DNA of 64,000 nt from JAHRAW01 sp965262585 (GTDB lineage: Bacteria > Pseudomonadota > Gammaproteobacteria > Arenicellales > Poriferihabitantaceae). The translations under genes were made by a program, and so were the position numbers. Location of the stretch: positions 1 to 64,000 of the forward strand of contig OZ253546.1 in NCBI GenBank assembly GCA_965262585.1. Reading direction: 5' to 3'. Positions 1 through 8,635 of this stretch are shown here, piece after piece (the first letter of the stretch is position 1; every line of letters starts with the position of its first letter). Under the pieces are notes generated by a model. The model was not told the origin of the DNA. It made no database searches and saw only the letters and a program-made list of their open reading frames with translations.

Positions 1-586
1 CGTCTTTGCCGGCGAGGCGCAGGGTGAGGATGTCGTTTTTGATGCGTTTACGCCACAGATCATCCAACTCCCCGGAATCGGTTGCCCATTGCGCATCTTC
101 ACGGTCGAAGCGGTAAGTCTCATCGAGGTCGAAATTAAACGGTTCATCCAATCGATCGAGGGCGTATTCCACGCGCTGGTCCATGCGCGTCCTCAAAATT
201 TCGAACAGCAAAAACACTGGCTGCAGCGCGCCACTGCGAATGAAATCATCGAACTGATGGCGCAGGGTTTCGAACTGGTCGATATCGGACTGCACAAAAA
301 TACTGCGGCCGGGGTCGAGACGTTTCAGATAAATATCCAGCACCGCACCGGAAAACTCATCGTCCAGAGGCTGCTTGCGGTAGTGGGAGTTGTCAATCAG
401 GTAATTGATCAACTTGATGGTGCTCGACTGCCGGGCAGTCGAAACCGGCATCTCGCCATCCTCCAGCCCGGCGATGACGGCATGGCCGACCTGCGGCGAT
501 AGTACCAGCACAAGAACCGGCACAAGAACCAGCGCAAGCGTCGATAAGGCGCAACGCATAAACCAACGGCGAATGGACTGGGGCAT
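1..586 (-). CDS. prc: Tail-specific (C-terminal processing) protease Prc, N-terminal part
   Basis: This is a partial gene; 195 codons are visible before it leaves the window. My translation of the reverse strand from the ATG at 586 gives a basic N-terminus, a long Leu/Val-rich segment and an Ala-rich cleavage region (about residues 1-36), which is a Sec signal peptide. The following segment matches the N-terminal domain of E. coli Prc: HYRKQPLDDEFSG, then YLKRLDPGRS, SDIDQFE, and LWRKRIKNDIL near the edge. Prc is a periplasmic PDZ-Ser/Lys protease that trims or degrades proteins from their C-termini, including cell-wall hydrolases. The PDZ and catalytic parts lie outside. The degenerate ABC exporter gene ends 107 bp upstream on the same strand. 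Confidence 0.85.
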   Translation of the reverse strand, partial: MPQSIRRWFMRCALSTLALVLVPVLVLVLSPQVGHAVIAGLEDGEMPVSTARQSSTIKLINYLIDNSHYRKQPLDDEFSGAVLDIYLKRLDPGRSIFVQSDIDQFETLRHQFDDFIRSGALQPVFLLFEILRTRMDQRVEYALDRLDEPFNFDLDETYRFDREDAQWATDSGELDDLWRKRIKNDILTLRLAGKD

Positions 587-692
587 GAAAATAAAAAATT
601 CCGATAATTTCGATAAATAAGAATGAATTGATGATCACTCAGTCGAGGCGATTATATACCAAAACCGGCATATACCAAACCGGCGGCAAGCC

Positions 693-3323
693 TTAAAGAG
701 CCTCAATCACTTTGGACAGCGACTCCGGGGAATCGTTGTGTATCAGTTTGTTTTTCTCAACAATCAAAACTTGATCAAAGCGCGCCAGCAGTGCCGCATC
801 GTTCAGCGCCCAGGTGAGATTTCGGCCCTTGCGCAGTTCGATGACGCGGTCGAGGATGCGGACGAAACTTTTGCTATCCAGTCCCGACAGGGCGTTGTTG
901 ATGATGAGAATATCCGGGTTTTTGAGCAGCGTTCTCGCCAGCACCAGTTTTTGGCGGACGCTGGATGAGAGTTTTGAGCCGCCCGCACCGGTCGGGCAGT
1001 TGAGGCCCGCCATGACGATGGCTTGGTTGATGTGGGCGGATTTGAGGGTGTTGCGGATGGTTTCGGTGACGCGTGGTTGCAAGTGTCCCTTGGCGTAGGC
1101 GACCCTGCCGAATAGCAAGTTTTCTTGCACCGACATACCGTGGTTGTAACGCTCGCGGTCGAAAAAGCGGATTTGCTCGTTTTGTGCGCCGAGTTCATCC
1201 ATCAAGGCTTTTCGCGCCGCGATTACTTTTTCCTGCAGCGGCGGAGTAACCAGTTCCAAGCGGTGTCTTGCCGGGCATAGTTTAAAACTCACCGACAGCA
1301 ACTTGGCGCGTTGTTCGGCGCTCAGCGCCGCGGCGCCACCGGTACCGGCACTCGCCGTGGCAACCAGTTGCTGGTAGTCCGGCAGGTCGGCGGCTTTGAT
1401 GAAACTAAACTGGTCGAACAATTCGCTGTCGTCGGGGACATCGGAAAATAATTCCACCATCAGCCCCGCCAGTTCCAAGCCGATGTCGACGAGTTCCTGC
1501 TGGAGGCCGCTGCTTTGCAAAACTTTTTCAACCAGCGGGTCACCGGCGAGAAAATCCGCCGCCGACTGTTCCCCCACCGGGGTGCCGAATAGCAAGTTTT
1601 CTTCTACGGTCAGGTTGTGAATGTATTTATCCGCGTCCAGCGGTTCAATAATGGTGCCGGATTCGATCTGGTTGATTTGGTCGATCAACTCCTTGCGCAA
1701 GGTCACGATCTGGTCGGCCAACTGCTTCGGAATATCGATGTCCTCCGAGGTGCGCAGGGCAAGGGTAAGGAGTTCGTCATCCAACTCCACGCGCTCGATA
1801 ATGGAATGAACGATTTCCATAAATTCCGCTTCGTTGCTTGCGCCGGCCAGCGCGATGTCCAGCCAGTCGGCTTCGATGTCTTGAGTGGAGTTGCCGGAGG
1901 CGAGGGCTTCCTTGATGGCCTGACGGCGCGCGCCCTGGGGTTCGCCCTGGGGTTCATCTGAGTCTTGTGCCACCGGTTGATGCTTGAGGCCGTAATAAAG
2001 ATTGTCGCGGATGGAAGCGTTGAACAACCGCGAAGTGGCGGAGCAATAACCGATGCGCTGTCCGGTGGTGGATTCGGGCAGGGTAAGCAAATCGTCTTCG
2101 CCGATGTGAATGGAGCCGGAAGTGGGGGGCAGCAGCCGCGCCAGTAGTTGCGTGAGTTCGTCGCTGGAAGTGCCGTCCTTGCTGAGAATGGCGTTGTGCT
2201 GCGCGCCATCGATGTCGAAATCAAACTCATCCACTTGAGTGGCGGCGTCCTCCACATAACTCACCCGGCTAGCCCGAATTTGGCCGGTGAGGGGCGGCGC
2301 CGGTTGTTCGTTGGCTTCCAACTGGGCGCGGTCGATTAGGTTGTCGGGCGCAAATTGTTCGATAATCTGCGCATACTTAACCTTAACATCTTCGGTAATC
2401 TGGTAGAACTTCAGCAGTTCCTTCCACGGCGGCGAGATGTCTTTATACGCCGCCAACACCGCCACCAGTGCGCCCAGGGATAACTGGTTTTGCAACACCA
2501 GATAGCCGCCGATGGAATAGAAAAAGAACGGCGTAAGTTGCGCGAGAAAGTTGTTGAGGAACTTGATGAAAAACTTGCGGCGGTAGATTTCATTGCGAAT
2601 CAAAAAAACCGTGCCCAGTCGCCGGCTGATGTCGGCGCGTTCGAAGTGGCCGGTGTCGTTGGCGTGAATGTCGGCGATGCCAGCGACCGATTCGCCGATG
2701 CGGTCGGCCAGTTTGCGCACGTTCTGCACGCGCTCCTTGCTTAACTGATTGACTTTATGCTGGAGCCGGGGAATGAGGTAGATCTGCGGCGGATAGAGCG
2801 CGATGGCGGCGAGGCCAAGCCAGAAATCTTGCACGAAGATGAACGACAGATAGGTGAGTAGCAGCCCGCCCTGCATGGCCGGCAGGGCGATGGAATCGCC
2901 GATGAATCCACCCAGCGGTTCGGTTTCGGCGGTCACCATGGGGATAATTTCGCCGGCGCTCAAGTTTTTGAAATGGGGCAGGGGGAAGCGCAGGATGCGG
3001 CTGTATAACGTGTACCGGAAACGCCGCAACATGCGTTCGCCGAGCACGCCCCGGTAGACGTTGATGACGTATTTCATAGCGCCGTTGATGATGACCATGG
3101 CGAGAAACACGAGGCTGAGTAGCAGCAGGTATTCGATCTGGGTCAGGTCGTAGTCGAATACCGTGAAGAAGCCGCCGCCGCCGCCGATGGCTTTGTTGAT
3201 GATGAGTTTGGGTATCTCAAGGGAATAATAAACCAGCGGCATGGAGGCCACGGTCATGAGGAAGATCCACACCTGGTCCTTTTTGGTGTGGAACAGGATG
3301 TACTTGTAGATGGATTTTTCCAT
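693..3323 (-). CDS. ABC exporter-like protein with a degenerate ATPase domain
   Basis: The protein has 876 residues. Residues 1 to about 330 are a six-helix ABC exporter membrane domain with the usual cytoplasmic loop motifs. The rest aligns with an ABC nucleotide-binding domain but lacks its key residues. The Walker A position reads SKDGTSSDE instead of GxxGxGKS, the Q-loop glutamine is absent (GYCSATSRLFN), the signature is KLSSSVRQK, the Walker B region is DILIINNALSGLD without the catalytic Glu, and the switch His is replaced (WALND). The segment after the Q-loop occurs three times: RDNLYYG near residue 434, EENLLFG near 568 and QENLLFG near 729. It lies 84 bp downstream of a cyclic-nucleotide-binding-domain gene and probably forms an operon with it. 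The substrate is unknown. Loss of ATP hydrolysis is inferred from the missing residues. Confidence 0.85.
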   Translation of the reverse strand: MEKSIYKYILFHTKKDQVWIFLMTVASMPLVYYSLEIPKLIINKAIGGGGGFFTVFDYDLTQIEYLLLLSLVFLAMVIINGAMKYVINVYRGVLGERMLRRFRYTLYSRILRFPLPHFKNLSAGEIIPMVTAETEPLGGFIGDSIALPAMQGGLLLTYLSFIFVQDFWLGLAAIALYPPQIYLIPRLQHKVNQLSKERVQNVRKLADRIGESVAGIADIHANDTGHFERADISRRLGTVFLIRNEIYRRKFFIKFLNNFLAQLTPFFFYSIGGYLVLQNQLSLGALVAVLAAYKDISPPWKELLKFYQITEDVKVKYAQIIEQFAPDNLIDRAQLEANEQPAPPLTGQIRASRVSYVEDAATQVDEFDFDIDGAQHNAILSKDGTSSDELTQLLARLLPPTSGSIHIGEDDLLTLPESTTGQRIGYCSATSRLFNASIRDNLYYGLKHQPVAQDSDEPQGEPQGARRQAIKEALASGNSTQDIEADWLDIALAGASNEAEFMEIVHSIIERVELDDELLTLALRTSEDIDIPKQLADQIVTLRKELIDQINQIESGTIIEPLDADKYIHNLTVEENLLFGTPVGEQSAADFLAGDPLVEKVLQSSGLQQELVDIGLELAGLMVELFSDVPDDSELFDQFSFIKAADLPDYQQLVATASAGTGGAAALSAEQRAKLLSVSFKLCPARHRLELVTPPLQEKVIAARKALMDELGAQNEQIRFFDRERYNHGMSVQENLLFGRVAYAKGHLQPRVTETIRNTLKSAHINQAIVMAGLNCPTGAGGSKLSSSVRQKLVLARTLLKNPDILIINNALSGLDSKSFVRILDRVIELRKGRNLTWALNDAALLARFDQVLIVEKNKLIHNDSPESLSKVIEAL

Positions 3324-3407
3324 GAACGTTATTCGAAAAGTCGGTCGCCGGCGGGCGGCGTGGAAATTACCGAAGCGGTATCCGGCGTCGCCGAATACCC
3401 TGAGGCG

Positions 3408-3878
3408 TTATTCACCTTCCAGTCGGTCGATGCGAGTCTGTAAGTCGGCGGCGTGGCGGCTGGTGTCCGCGAGTTTGGTGCTGAGCATCTGCATGACGTG
3501 CAGCGCGACTTGAGGATTTCCCGTGACCAATTCCAAGAAGCGGTCGTTGGAAATTTTAAGCGCGGTGACCGCGCCTCGTGCTCTGACGCTAGCGGTGCGA
3601 CCGGCGCCGCTCAGCACCGCCATTTCGCCAATCAGGGTGTTGGCTTTTGATACCGCCAGCAACACCGCCTGCCCGTCATGGTCGTTGCCGATGATTTCCA
3701 CCTCGCCGGCGAGGATCACATAAACGCAATCCGAGGTTTCGCCGTGGTGGAACAGATAATCCTGGTCGGCGTAGTCGAATACTTCGCAGATGAACGCCAG
3801 CAATTTGAGTTGCTTGCTGTCGAGGCTCGACAGCAACGGCACCTGCTTGAGTTGGAGCGCCTCTTTCAAGACTCCCAA
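3408..3878 (-). CDS. Cyclic-nucleotide-binding-domain protein without DNA-binding domain
   Basis: The protein has 156 residues. Residues from about 15 to 125 form a Crp-type beta-roll, with a phosphate-binding-cassette-like stretch GEMAVLSGAGRTASVRA that keeps the Gly-Glu and Arg expected for ligand contact. The C-terminus is a short predicted coiled coil (QMLSTKLADTSRHAADLQ and following) instead of a helix-turn-helix, so this is a sensor or adaptor and not a transcription factor. The TTG start at 3878 is supported by a strong GGAGG seven bases upstream; the nearby ATG at 3883-3885 is in a frame that stops at once. It precedes the degenerate ABC exporter gene, and a partner role is inferred from that order. 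Confidence 0.82.
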   Translation of the reverse strand: MGVLKEALQLKQVPLLSSLDSKQLKLLAFICEVFDYADQDYLFHHGETSDCVYVILAGEVEIIGNDHDGQAVLLAVSKANTLIGEMAVLSGAGRTASVRARGAVTALKISNDRFLELVTGNPQVALHVMQMLSTKLADTSRHAADLQTRIDRLEGE

Positions 3879-4003
3879 GGCATATCCTCCGAATAAAGAG
3901 GCGTAATCATACCCGACTGTGGCTATTGTTGGAAACCGCCCATTGGGTCGTGTGGCTTGGGTGGCTTGGGCGACTTTACCGGGCTATTTTACACGGTTAC
4001 CGG

Positions 4004-4009
4004 TATAAT
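4004..4009 (+). promoter_or_regulatory. Possible -10 box for the sulfurtransferase gene
   Basis: A perfect TATAAT sits 20 bp before the ATG at 4030. No convincing -35 box is found at 16-18 bp spacing, so this is a weak call based on the -10 alone. Confidence 0.3.
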
Positions 4010-4029
4010 CCCCCAATTTCCCGTGCCCG

Positions 4030-4866
4030 ATGAACACCATCCCCAGCGTGCTTGAACCCCTTGAACTTGCGGCGTTACTGCCCCACGAAGACCTGCTCAT
4101 CGTCGATCTGAGCGGCTACATCGCCTATTTGCGTGGACATATACCCGGTGCCGTTCATCTCGATTATGCCAACCTGGTTCTCGGCCAACCCCCGGCCCCC
4201 GGGCAGATGCCGCCGCCGGAGCAGTTGCGGCGGGCATTGCAATCCATCGGCCTCAGCCGGGAAAAACACCTAGTCGCCTACGACGACCAGGGCAATGGCC
4301 GTGCCAGCCGCTTGCTGTGGACGCTGGAAGCGGTGGGTCACGCCAAGTGTTCGGTATTGAACGGCGGCTTGGGGGCGTGGCACAGCGAAGGCCATGCCAT
4401 TGCGCGGGGGCCAAATTCAGGCAACCCGGCCAAAGCGGACAACCCGCCCAAAACGGACGATTTGTCCATTGAATGGAATCCCGCGGTGATTGCCGACAAG
4501 GAATATGTGCTTGCGGCGTTGGGTAACGCGCAAATCACGCTCCTCGATGCGCGCACGCCGGAGGAATACCAAGGATTGAAATCCCCCTCCCAGCGAAATG
4601 GCCACATCCCCGGCGCGGTCAATCTCAACTGGCTGGACACCCTGGACCCGGACAACCATTATCGCTTAAAGCCGAAAGCGGAATTGAACGCAATGCTGGC
4701 GCGGTTGGGGATTGAACGGGACCGGGAAATCATCACCTACTGCCAAACCCATCATCGCTCCGCCCACAGTTTTGTCATGCTGCGGCATCTCGGCTTTGAT
4801 AACCTCCGAGGTTATCCGGGCTCATGGTCGGAATGGGGCAACGATCCCAGTCTGCCCATCGAATGA
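4030..4866 (+). CDS. Sulfurtransferase, tandem rhodanese domains
   Basis: The 278-residue length and two rhodanese domains (about 8-130 and 150-275) match thiosulfate and 3-mercaptopyruvate sulfurtransferases. The N-terminal domain is the inactive copy. The C-terminal domain carries the predicted catalytic Cys in ITYCQTHHRSAHS. That loop is not the CGSGVT loop of classical 3-mercaptopyruvate sulfurtransferases, so the sulfur donor cannot be assigned. RGHIPGAVHLDY and NGHIPGAVNLNW are the typical paired rhodanese motifs. No signal peptide is visible, so it is probably cytoplasmic. DAHP synthase follows 52 bp downstream on the same strand. Confidence 0.88.
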   Translation: MNTIPSVLEPLELAALLPHEDLLIVDLSGYIAYLRGHIPGAVHLDYANLVLGQPPAPGQMPPPEQLRRALQSIGLSREKHLVAYDDQGNGRASRLLWTLEAVGHAKCSVLNGGLGAWHSEGHAIARGPNSGNPAKADNPPKTDDLSIEWNPAVIADKEYVLAALGNAQITLLDARTPEEYQGLKSPSQRNGHIPGAVNLNWLDTLDPDNHYRLKPKAELNAMLARLGIERDREIITYCQTHHRSAHSFVMLRHLGFDNLRGYPGSWSEWGNDPSLPIE

Positions 4867-4918
4867 AGGTGCTTCACGCCGCCGTGTTCATGGCCATGTT
4901 TGAGCAACCCACCAAGTC

Positions 4919-6034
4919 ATGATTGTCATTCTCGACCCGCAACTGAGTGGCGATTCTCCGCAGACCGCCGCCATCCTCGAATACCTGCATGCCGCCCCCG
5001 GCATCACCCCGAAAATTCACCAAGTCACCGGTGCCCGGCAAGTGCTCACGGAAATTTATCTGGTGGGCGACACCTCGACCCTGGAGCGCGCCGAAATCGA
5101 AGCCCTGCCGGGGGTTAATCGGGTGGTCAAGGTGTCCCGTTCTTATGCGGTGTTGGGCCGCCACGCCGGGGATTCGCGTTCTTATGGATTTAACTACAAC
5201 GGCGTCACTTTCAATCAGGACAACCTTAATATATTCGCCGGATTGTGCGCGGTGGACACCCCTGAGCATGTCGAACGGATGATGAAAGCGGTGTCCGAAA
5301 TCGGCTTTCAATGCACCCGCATGGGAGCCTACAAACCGCGCACCAATCCGTATTCATTCCAAGGACACGGCGCGAAGTGCCTGCCCTGGGTTTTGGAACT
5401 GGCGGGGAAATACGGCATCAAGGTGGTGGCAATGGAAATCACCCACGACAGCCACATCGCGGAAATCAACCACGCCCTGGAAACCGCCGGACACCCCACC
5501 GGCATAATGCTGCAAATAGGCACCCGCAACACCCAGAACTTTGAACTCCTGAAAGCCTGTGGCCGACAAAACGACCATCCGGTGTTACTCAAACGCGGTT
5601 TCGGCATCACCCTGGAGGAATCCCTGAACGCCGCCGAATACCTCGCCTCGGAAGGCAATCGCAAGGTGATTTTTTGCCTGCGCGGTATGAAAACCAACAT
5701 GGGCGACCCGCACCGAAACTTCGTGGATTTTAGTCATGTACCGGTCATCAAACGCATGACTCACATGCCGGTATGCATCGACCCGTCTCACTCGGTAGGC
5801 AGCCGGGAATGCGCGCCCGATGGCTTGCTGGATTTGTTTCACGCCACCGCTCAAGGCGTCATCGCCGGTGCCAACATGGTGCTCATCGACTTTCATCCCG
5901 ACCCGTCAAAGGCGCTGGTGGACGGCCCGCAAGCGTTGACCATGGATGAATTGGCGCACTATGTAGGGGACATCAACATCGCCCGGCAGGCTTATCTGGC
6001 GCGCAAAAAACTCGCCGAATCCGCGACCGAGTAG
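4919..6034 (+). CDS. aroF: 3-deoxy-7-phosphoheptulonate synthase (DAHP synthase), N-terminal regulatory-like domain type
   Basis: This enzyme condenses phosphoenolpyruvate and erythrose 4-phosphate in the first step of the shikimate pathway. It has 371 residues: a small N-terminal domain (about 1-75, ferredoxin-like in relatives such as Thermotoga AroF) and a KDO8P/DAHP synthase TIM barrel. Recognisable motifs are GAYKPRTNPYSFQG, LLKRGFGITLEE, CIDPSHSVGSRE and DFHPDPSKAL. The usual GPCAVE reads AGLCAVDT here. The gene ends 4 bp from the convergent transglycosylase gene, leaving no room for a separate terminator. The symbol aroF follows the Thermotoga-type name and could be given differently. 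Confidence 0.85.
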   Translation: MIVILDPQLSGDSPQTAAILEYLHAAPGITPKIHQVTGARQVLTEIYLVGDTSTLERAEIEALPGVNRVVKVSRSYAVLGRHAGDSRSYGFNYNGVTFNQDNLNIFAGLCAVDTPEHVERMMKAVSEIGFQCTRMGAYKPRTNPYSFQGHGAKCLPWVLELAGKYGIKVVAMEITHDSHIAEINHALETAGHPTGIMLQIGTRNTQNFELLKACGRQNDHPVLLKRGFGITLEESLNAAEYLASEGNRKVIFCLRGMKTNMGDPHRNFVDFSHVPVIKRMTHMPVCIDPSHSVGSRECAPDGLLDLFHATAQGVIAGANMVLIDFHPDPSKALVDGPQALTMDELAHYVGDINIARQAYLARKKLAESATE

Positions 6035-6038
6035 ACAA

Positions 6039-8450
6039 TTAGACCTTGGCCCTGAGTTTCGGCAGCAGCACTATCTGCCCCGGCACCAGCGGGGTGTCTC
6101 GCAACACCGGGTTCAAGCGGTATAGCAACCACACCGGAAACCCCAGTTGTTCGGACAGCGACCACGGCGAATCGCCCCGGCGCACGGTGTGGTTTTCGAT
6201 GCCCACCAGGTCGTAGTGCTCCTTCAAAGATTCGCTCAACACTTGGTGATAATCGGTTCGGCGTTGCTCGAAGCGCTCGGTCATTCCGGCGTTATCCACC
6301 GGCAGTTTTAGTTGCTGGCCGATGGCGATGGGGCGTCCGTAGGATAAGCGGTTCATCTTGCGCAATGCGGCGGTGCCGCCGATGCCCAGCCAGTCGGCGA
6401 AATGGCCGAGGGTTTCATCGGCTTCCACGCGCACCGCGTATACCGGCGAGTCGGAAGCACCGCTCACGCGGATGCCGAGATCCGGGAGCGTGTCCAGCAG
6501 ATTGCGCAGGATGTCGGCGGCGTCGCCTTCATTGGCAGTTTGTTCCTCCGAGGCTTGTGCGGTGTAACTCAGCGTGGACGACGAGTCGGATTCCGCCGCC
6601 GATGTTGCCGATGCCGCCGCCGCCACCGAGTCCGGCGTGGACGCTTTGATTTCATCCACACGCGCAAGGCGTTGCGCGGTTTCGCTGGTCTCTGGCACCA
6701 CCAGTCCGGGGATTTTTAGTTTCTGCCCGGGATGAATGATGGCTTTGAGGTCCAGTTTATTGAGATCGCGCAACGCCGGGCAGTGCACCGAGAATTTTTG
6801 TGCCACCCGGCAGGCACTGTCGCCTTTGCGCACGATATACAAGTTGTCGGCGGTGAGGCCATCCGGGGTGCCGGTCGGTGCCGCCCCCGGAATGGATAAT
6901 TTTTGTCCGGGATGGATGATCGCCCGGCGTCCCAGTCGGTTGTGGCTGATGAGGGTTCGGCAGCCGACCGCGAAACGCTTGGCGATGCCGCAGGCGGTAT
7001 CGCCACGGCGCACGCGATAGGTGGCGGTGTGGGTGGCGACCGTCAGTGCGCGGGGAATGACCAGATTCTGCCCGGCGATGATGAGCGCGGTTTTGCCGAG
7101 TTGATTGGCGCGGATGAGTTCGCTGCAATTGACCTTGACCGCCCGGGCGATGCCACAGGCGGTATCGCCACGGCGCACCGTATACCGGTCGCCACCGGCG
7201 GCAACCGTTTCCGGCTGCAGGGATGCCAGTTTTACGAGTTCAGCCTGCCAGCGATGGTCTTTATGCGGCAGGTGCAGGCGGTAGCCGGCCGGAATCAGCC
7301 GCCAATCGCGCCACACGAAGCCGGTCAGCGCATGGTTCAGCGGGCGCAGTTCCTTCTCGCTGAGGCCGAATACCGCTTCGATGCGGGATAGCGAGGTGGG
7401 ATGTTCCAGCACCACGGTCTGGTATGCGGCTCCGGGTTCGGCGACTATCTCGCCGAAATAGCGTTCGGCATTGATGGCGACATGGCGGGCGGCGAGGAAA
7501 CTGGCGTAAAAGTTTTTCACCGCGATTTGGAAACTCGGCGATTTATAGCGTTCCAGCACCGCCATAAAATCCGGTTCGATCTGGCGGATGGCGCGCTTCA
7601 TGCCACTCACGCCGTAGTTGTAGGAAGTGATGACAAAAGGATTGATCTGCGGGCGGGTGATGGCCGGATTGGCATCTCTTGCCGCTTCGCTCAGGGTCTG
7701 GTTGGCGTGGGTTAAGTACTTTGCCGCCGCCCGGGTGGCCGCTTCCGGGTCGAGGCGTTCGTCCAGCGTGGCGCTCAATTCCAGCCCAAGAACCCGCGCG
7801 GTTTTGGGCATAATCTGCCACATTCCCGCGGCGCCGGCTTTGGAATAAGCGGCCGGGTTATAGGATGATTCGACGAAGGGCAAATAGCGAATTTCCTCCG
7901 GCAAGCCGCTTTCCCGCAACACCTCATCAATCATGGTGCGATAGCCGTGGTAGCGTTTCAGCCCCTCCACAAAACTGTCTCGCACCCCGCTCTGGCAGCG
8001 AATGCTGTTGGAGGCGGCGCGAATTGCCGAGGGCTTTTGGGCGACGAACAACGCCGCCAGATGGCGCTCGCCAGCGTTGGTGATTGGTTGCCCGGACTCG
8101 ATTTTAGCGGCGATGGCGCGCAGGGATTGCTTGATTTCTTCGCGTTTACGCCGAACCGAGGCTTTCGCCGCCCGGTTGCAGCCGTGGCCGGTGTTGAACA
8201 CCGCATAAACGCGCTCGGGCCGCTTCGGGTCGTGAAAAATCGCAGTCTCTTTGCTCCAACTGCGAAACACCTCCACCCAAAAACGAACCCGTGGCTGAAG
8301 CGCTTCGGGGCAGGGGAAGTTATCGCTACACTCCAGCACATGGGCGGGCAGGAGATGATCGGCGTGAGCAGTTTCCACGGCAGATGCGCCAAACAGGAGC
8401 ACGAAGGCCGTTATAATCCGATTTTTGTGCTGGTACATATTCATGGGCAC
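6039..8450 (-). CDS. mltD: Membrane-bound lytic transglycosylase, MltD-like, with five LysM repeats
   Basis: The protein has about 800 residues. A signal sequence (MYQHKNRIITAFVLLFGA and following) is followed by an SLT domain with the catalytic Glu in LPFVESSYNP and the AGAAGMWQIMP motif. The C-terminal half holds three well-formed LysM repeats (YTVRRGDTACGIA, YRVRRGDTACGIA, YIVRKGDSACRVA) and two more divergent ones at the end (YAVRVEADETLG and HTVRRGDSPWSLS). Each of the first three contains a Cys pair, unusual for MltD and suggestive of disulfides in the periplasm. It cleaves peptidoglycan glycan strands. GTG at 8450 or ATG at 8444 could start translation; a short direct repeat covers this region. 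MltD of E. coli is shorter, with fewer LysM repeats. Confidence 0.88.
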   Translation of the reverse strand: MPMNMYQHKNRIITAFVLLFGASAVETAHADHLLPAHVLECSDNFPCPEALQPRVRFWVEVFRSWSKETAIFHDPKRPERVYAVFNTGHGCNRAAKASVRRKREEIKQSLRAIAAKIESGQPITNAGERHLAALFVAQKPSAIRAASNSIRCQSGVRDSFVEGLKRYHGYRTMIDEVLRESGLPEEIRYLPFVESSYNPAAYSKAGAAGMWQIMPKTARVLGLELSATLDERLDPEAATRAAAKYLTHANQTLSEAARDANPAITRPQINPFVITSYNYGVSGMKRAIRQIEPDFMAVLERYKSPSFQIAVKNFYASFLAARHVAINAERYFGEIVAEPGAAYQTVVLEHPTSLSRIEAVFGLSEKELRPLNHALTGFVWRDWRLIPAGYRLHLPHKDHRWQAELVKLASLQPETVAAGGDRYTVRRGDTACGIARAVKVNCSELIRANQLGKTALIIAGQNLVIPRALTVATHTATYRVRRGDTACGIAKRFAVGCRTLISHNRLGRRAIIHPGQKLSIPGAAPTGTPDGLTADNLYIVRKGDSACRVAQKFSVHCPALRDLNKLDLKAIIHPGQKLKIPGLVVPETSETAQRLARVDEIKASTPDSVAAAASATSAAESDSSSTLSYTAQASEEQTANEGDAADILRNLLDTLPDLGIRVSGASDSPVYAVRVEADETLGHFADWLGIGGTAALRKMNRLSYGRPIAIGQQLKLPVDNAGMTERFEQRRTDYHQVLSESLKEHYDLVGIENHTVRRGDSPWSLSEQLGFPVWLLYRLNPVLRDTPLVPGQIVLLPKLRAKV

Positions 8451-8535
8451 ATATTCATGGTGAAGTTTTACAGTCTGGGACAGGAGTCATAATGATTGGT
8501 GAATATGAATTGTACATAGTGAGTCAATTCCCTAG

Positions 8536-8602
8536 CGCGTGTTTAATGCGTATGTTTAATGCCGATGTTTAATAGCGATGTTTATATACCGATGTTTATA
8601 TA
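8536..8602. repeat. Short tandem repeat, about 13-bp unit, upstream of the DUF349 gene
   Basis: Five imperfect copies of a unit resembling GCGATGTTTAAT follow each other, the last two changing to GATGTTTATATA. They lie 34-100 bp before the ATG at 8636, where promoter elements would be expected. Confidence 0.7.
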
Positions 8603-8635
8603 GTGTACCGAAACTCTGTCAAATAATGCCGACCT

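Noticed and set aside
393..638. An 81-codon minus-strand frame starting at 638
   Set aside because: The Prc frame starting at 586 matches a known protein through the left edge, and this frame does not.
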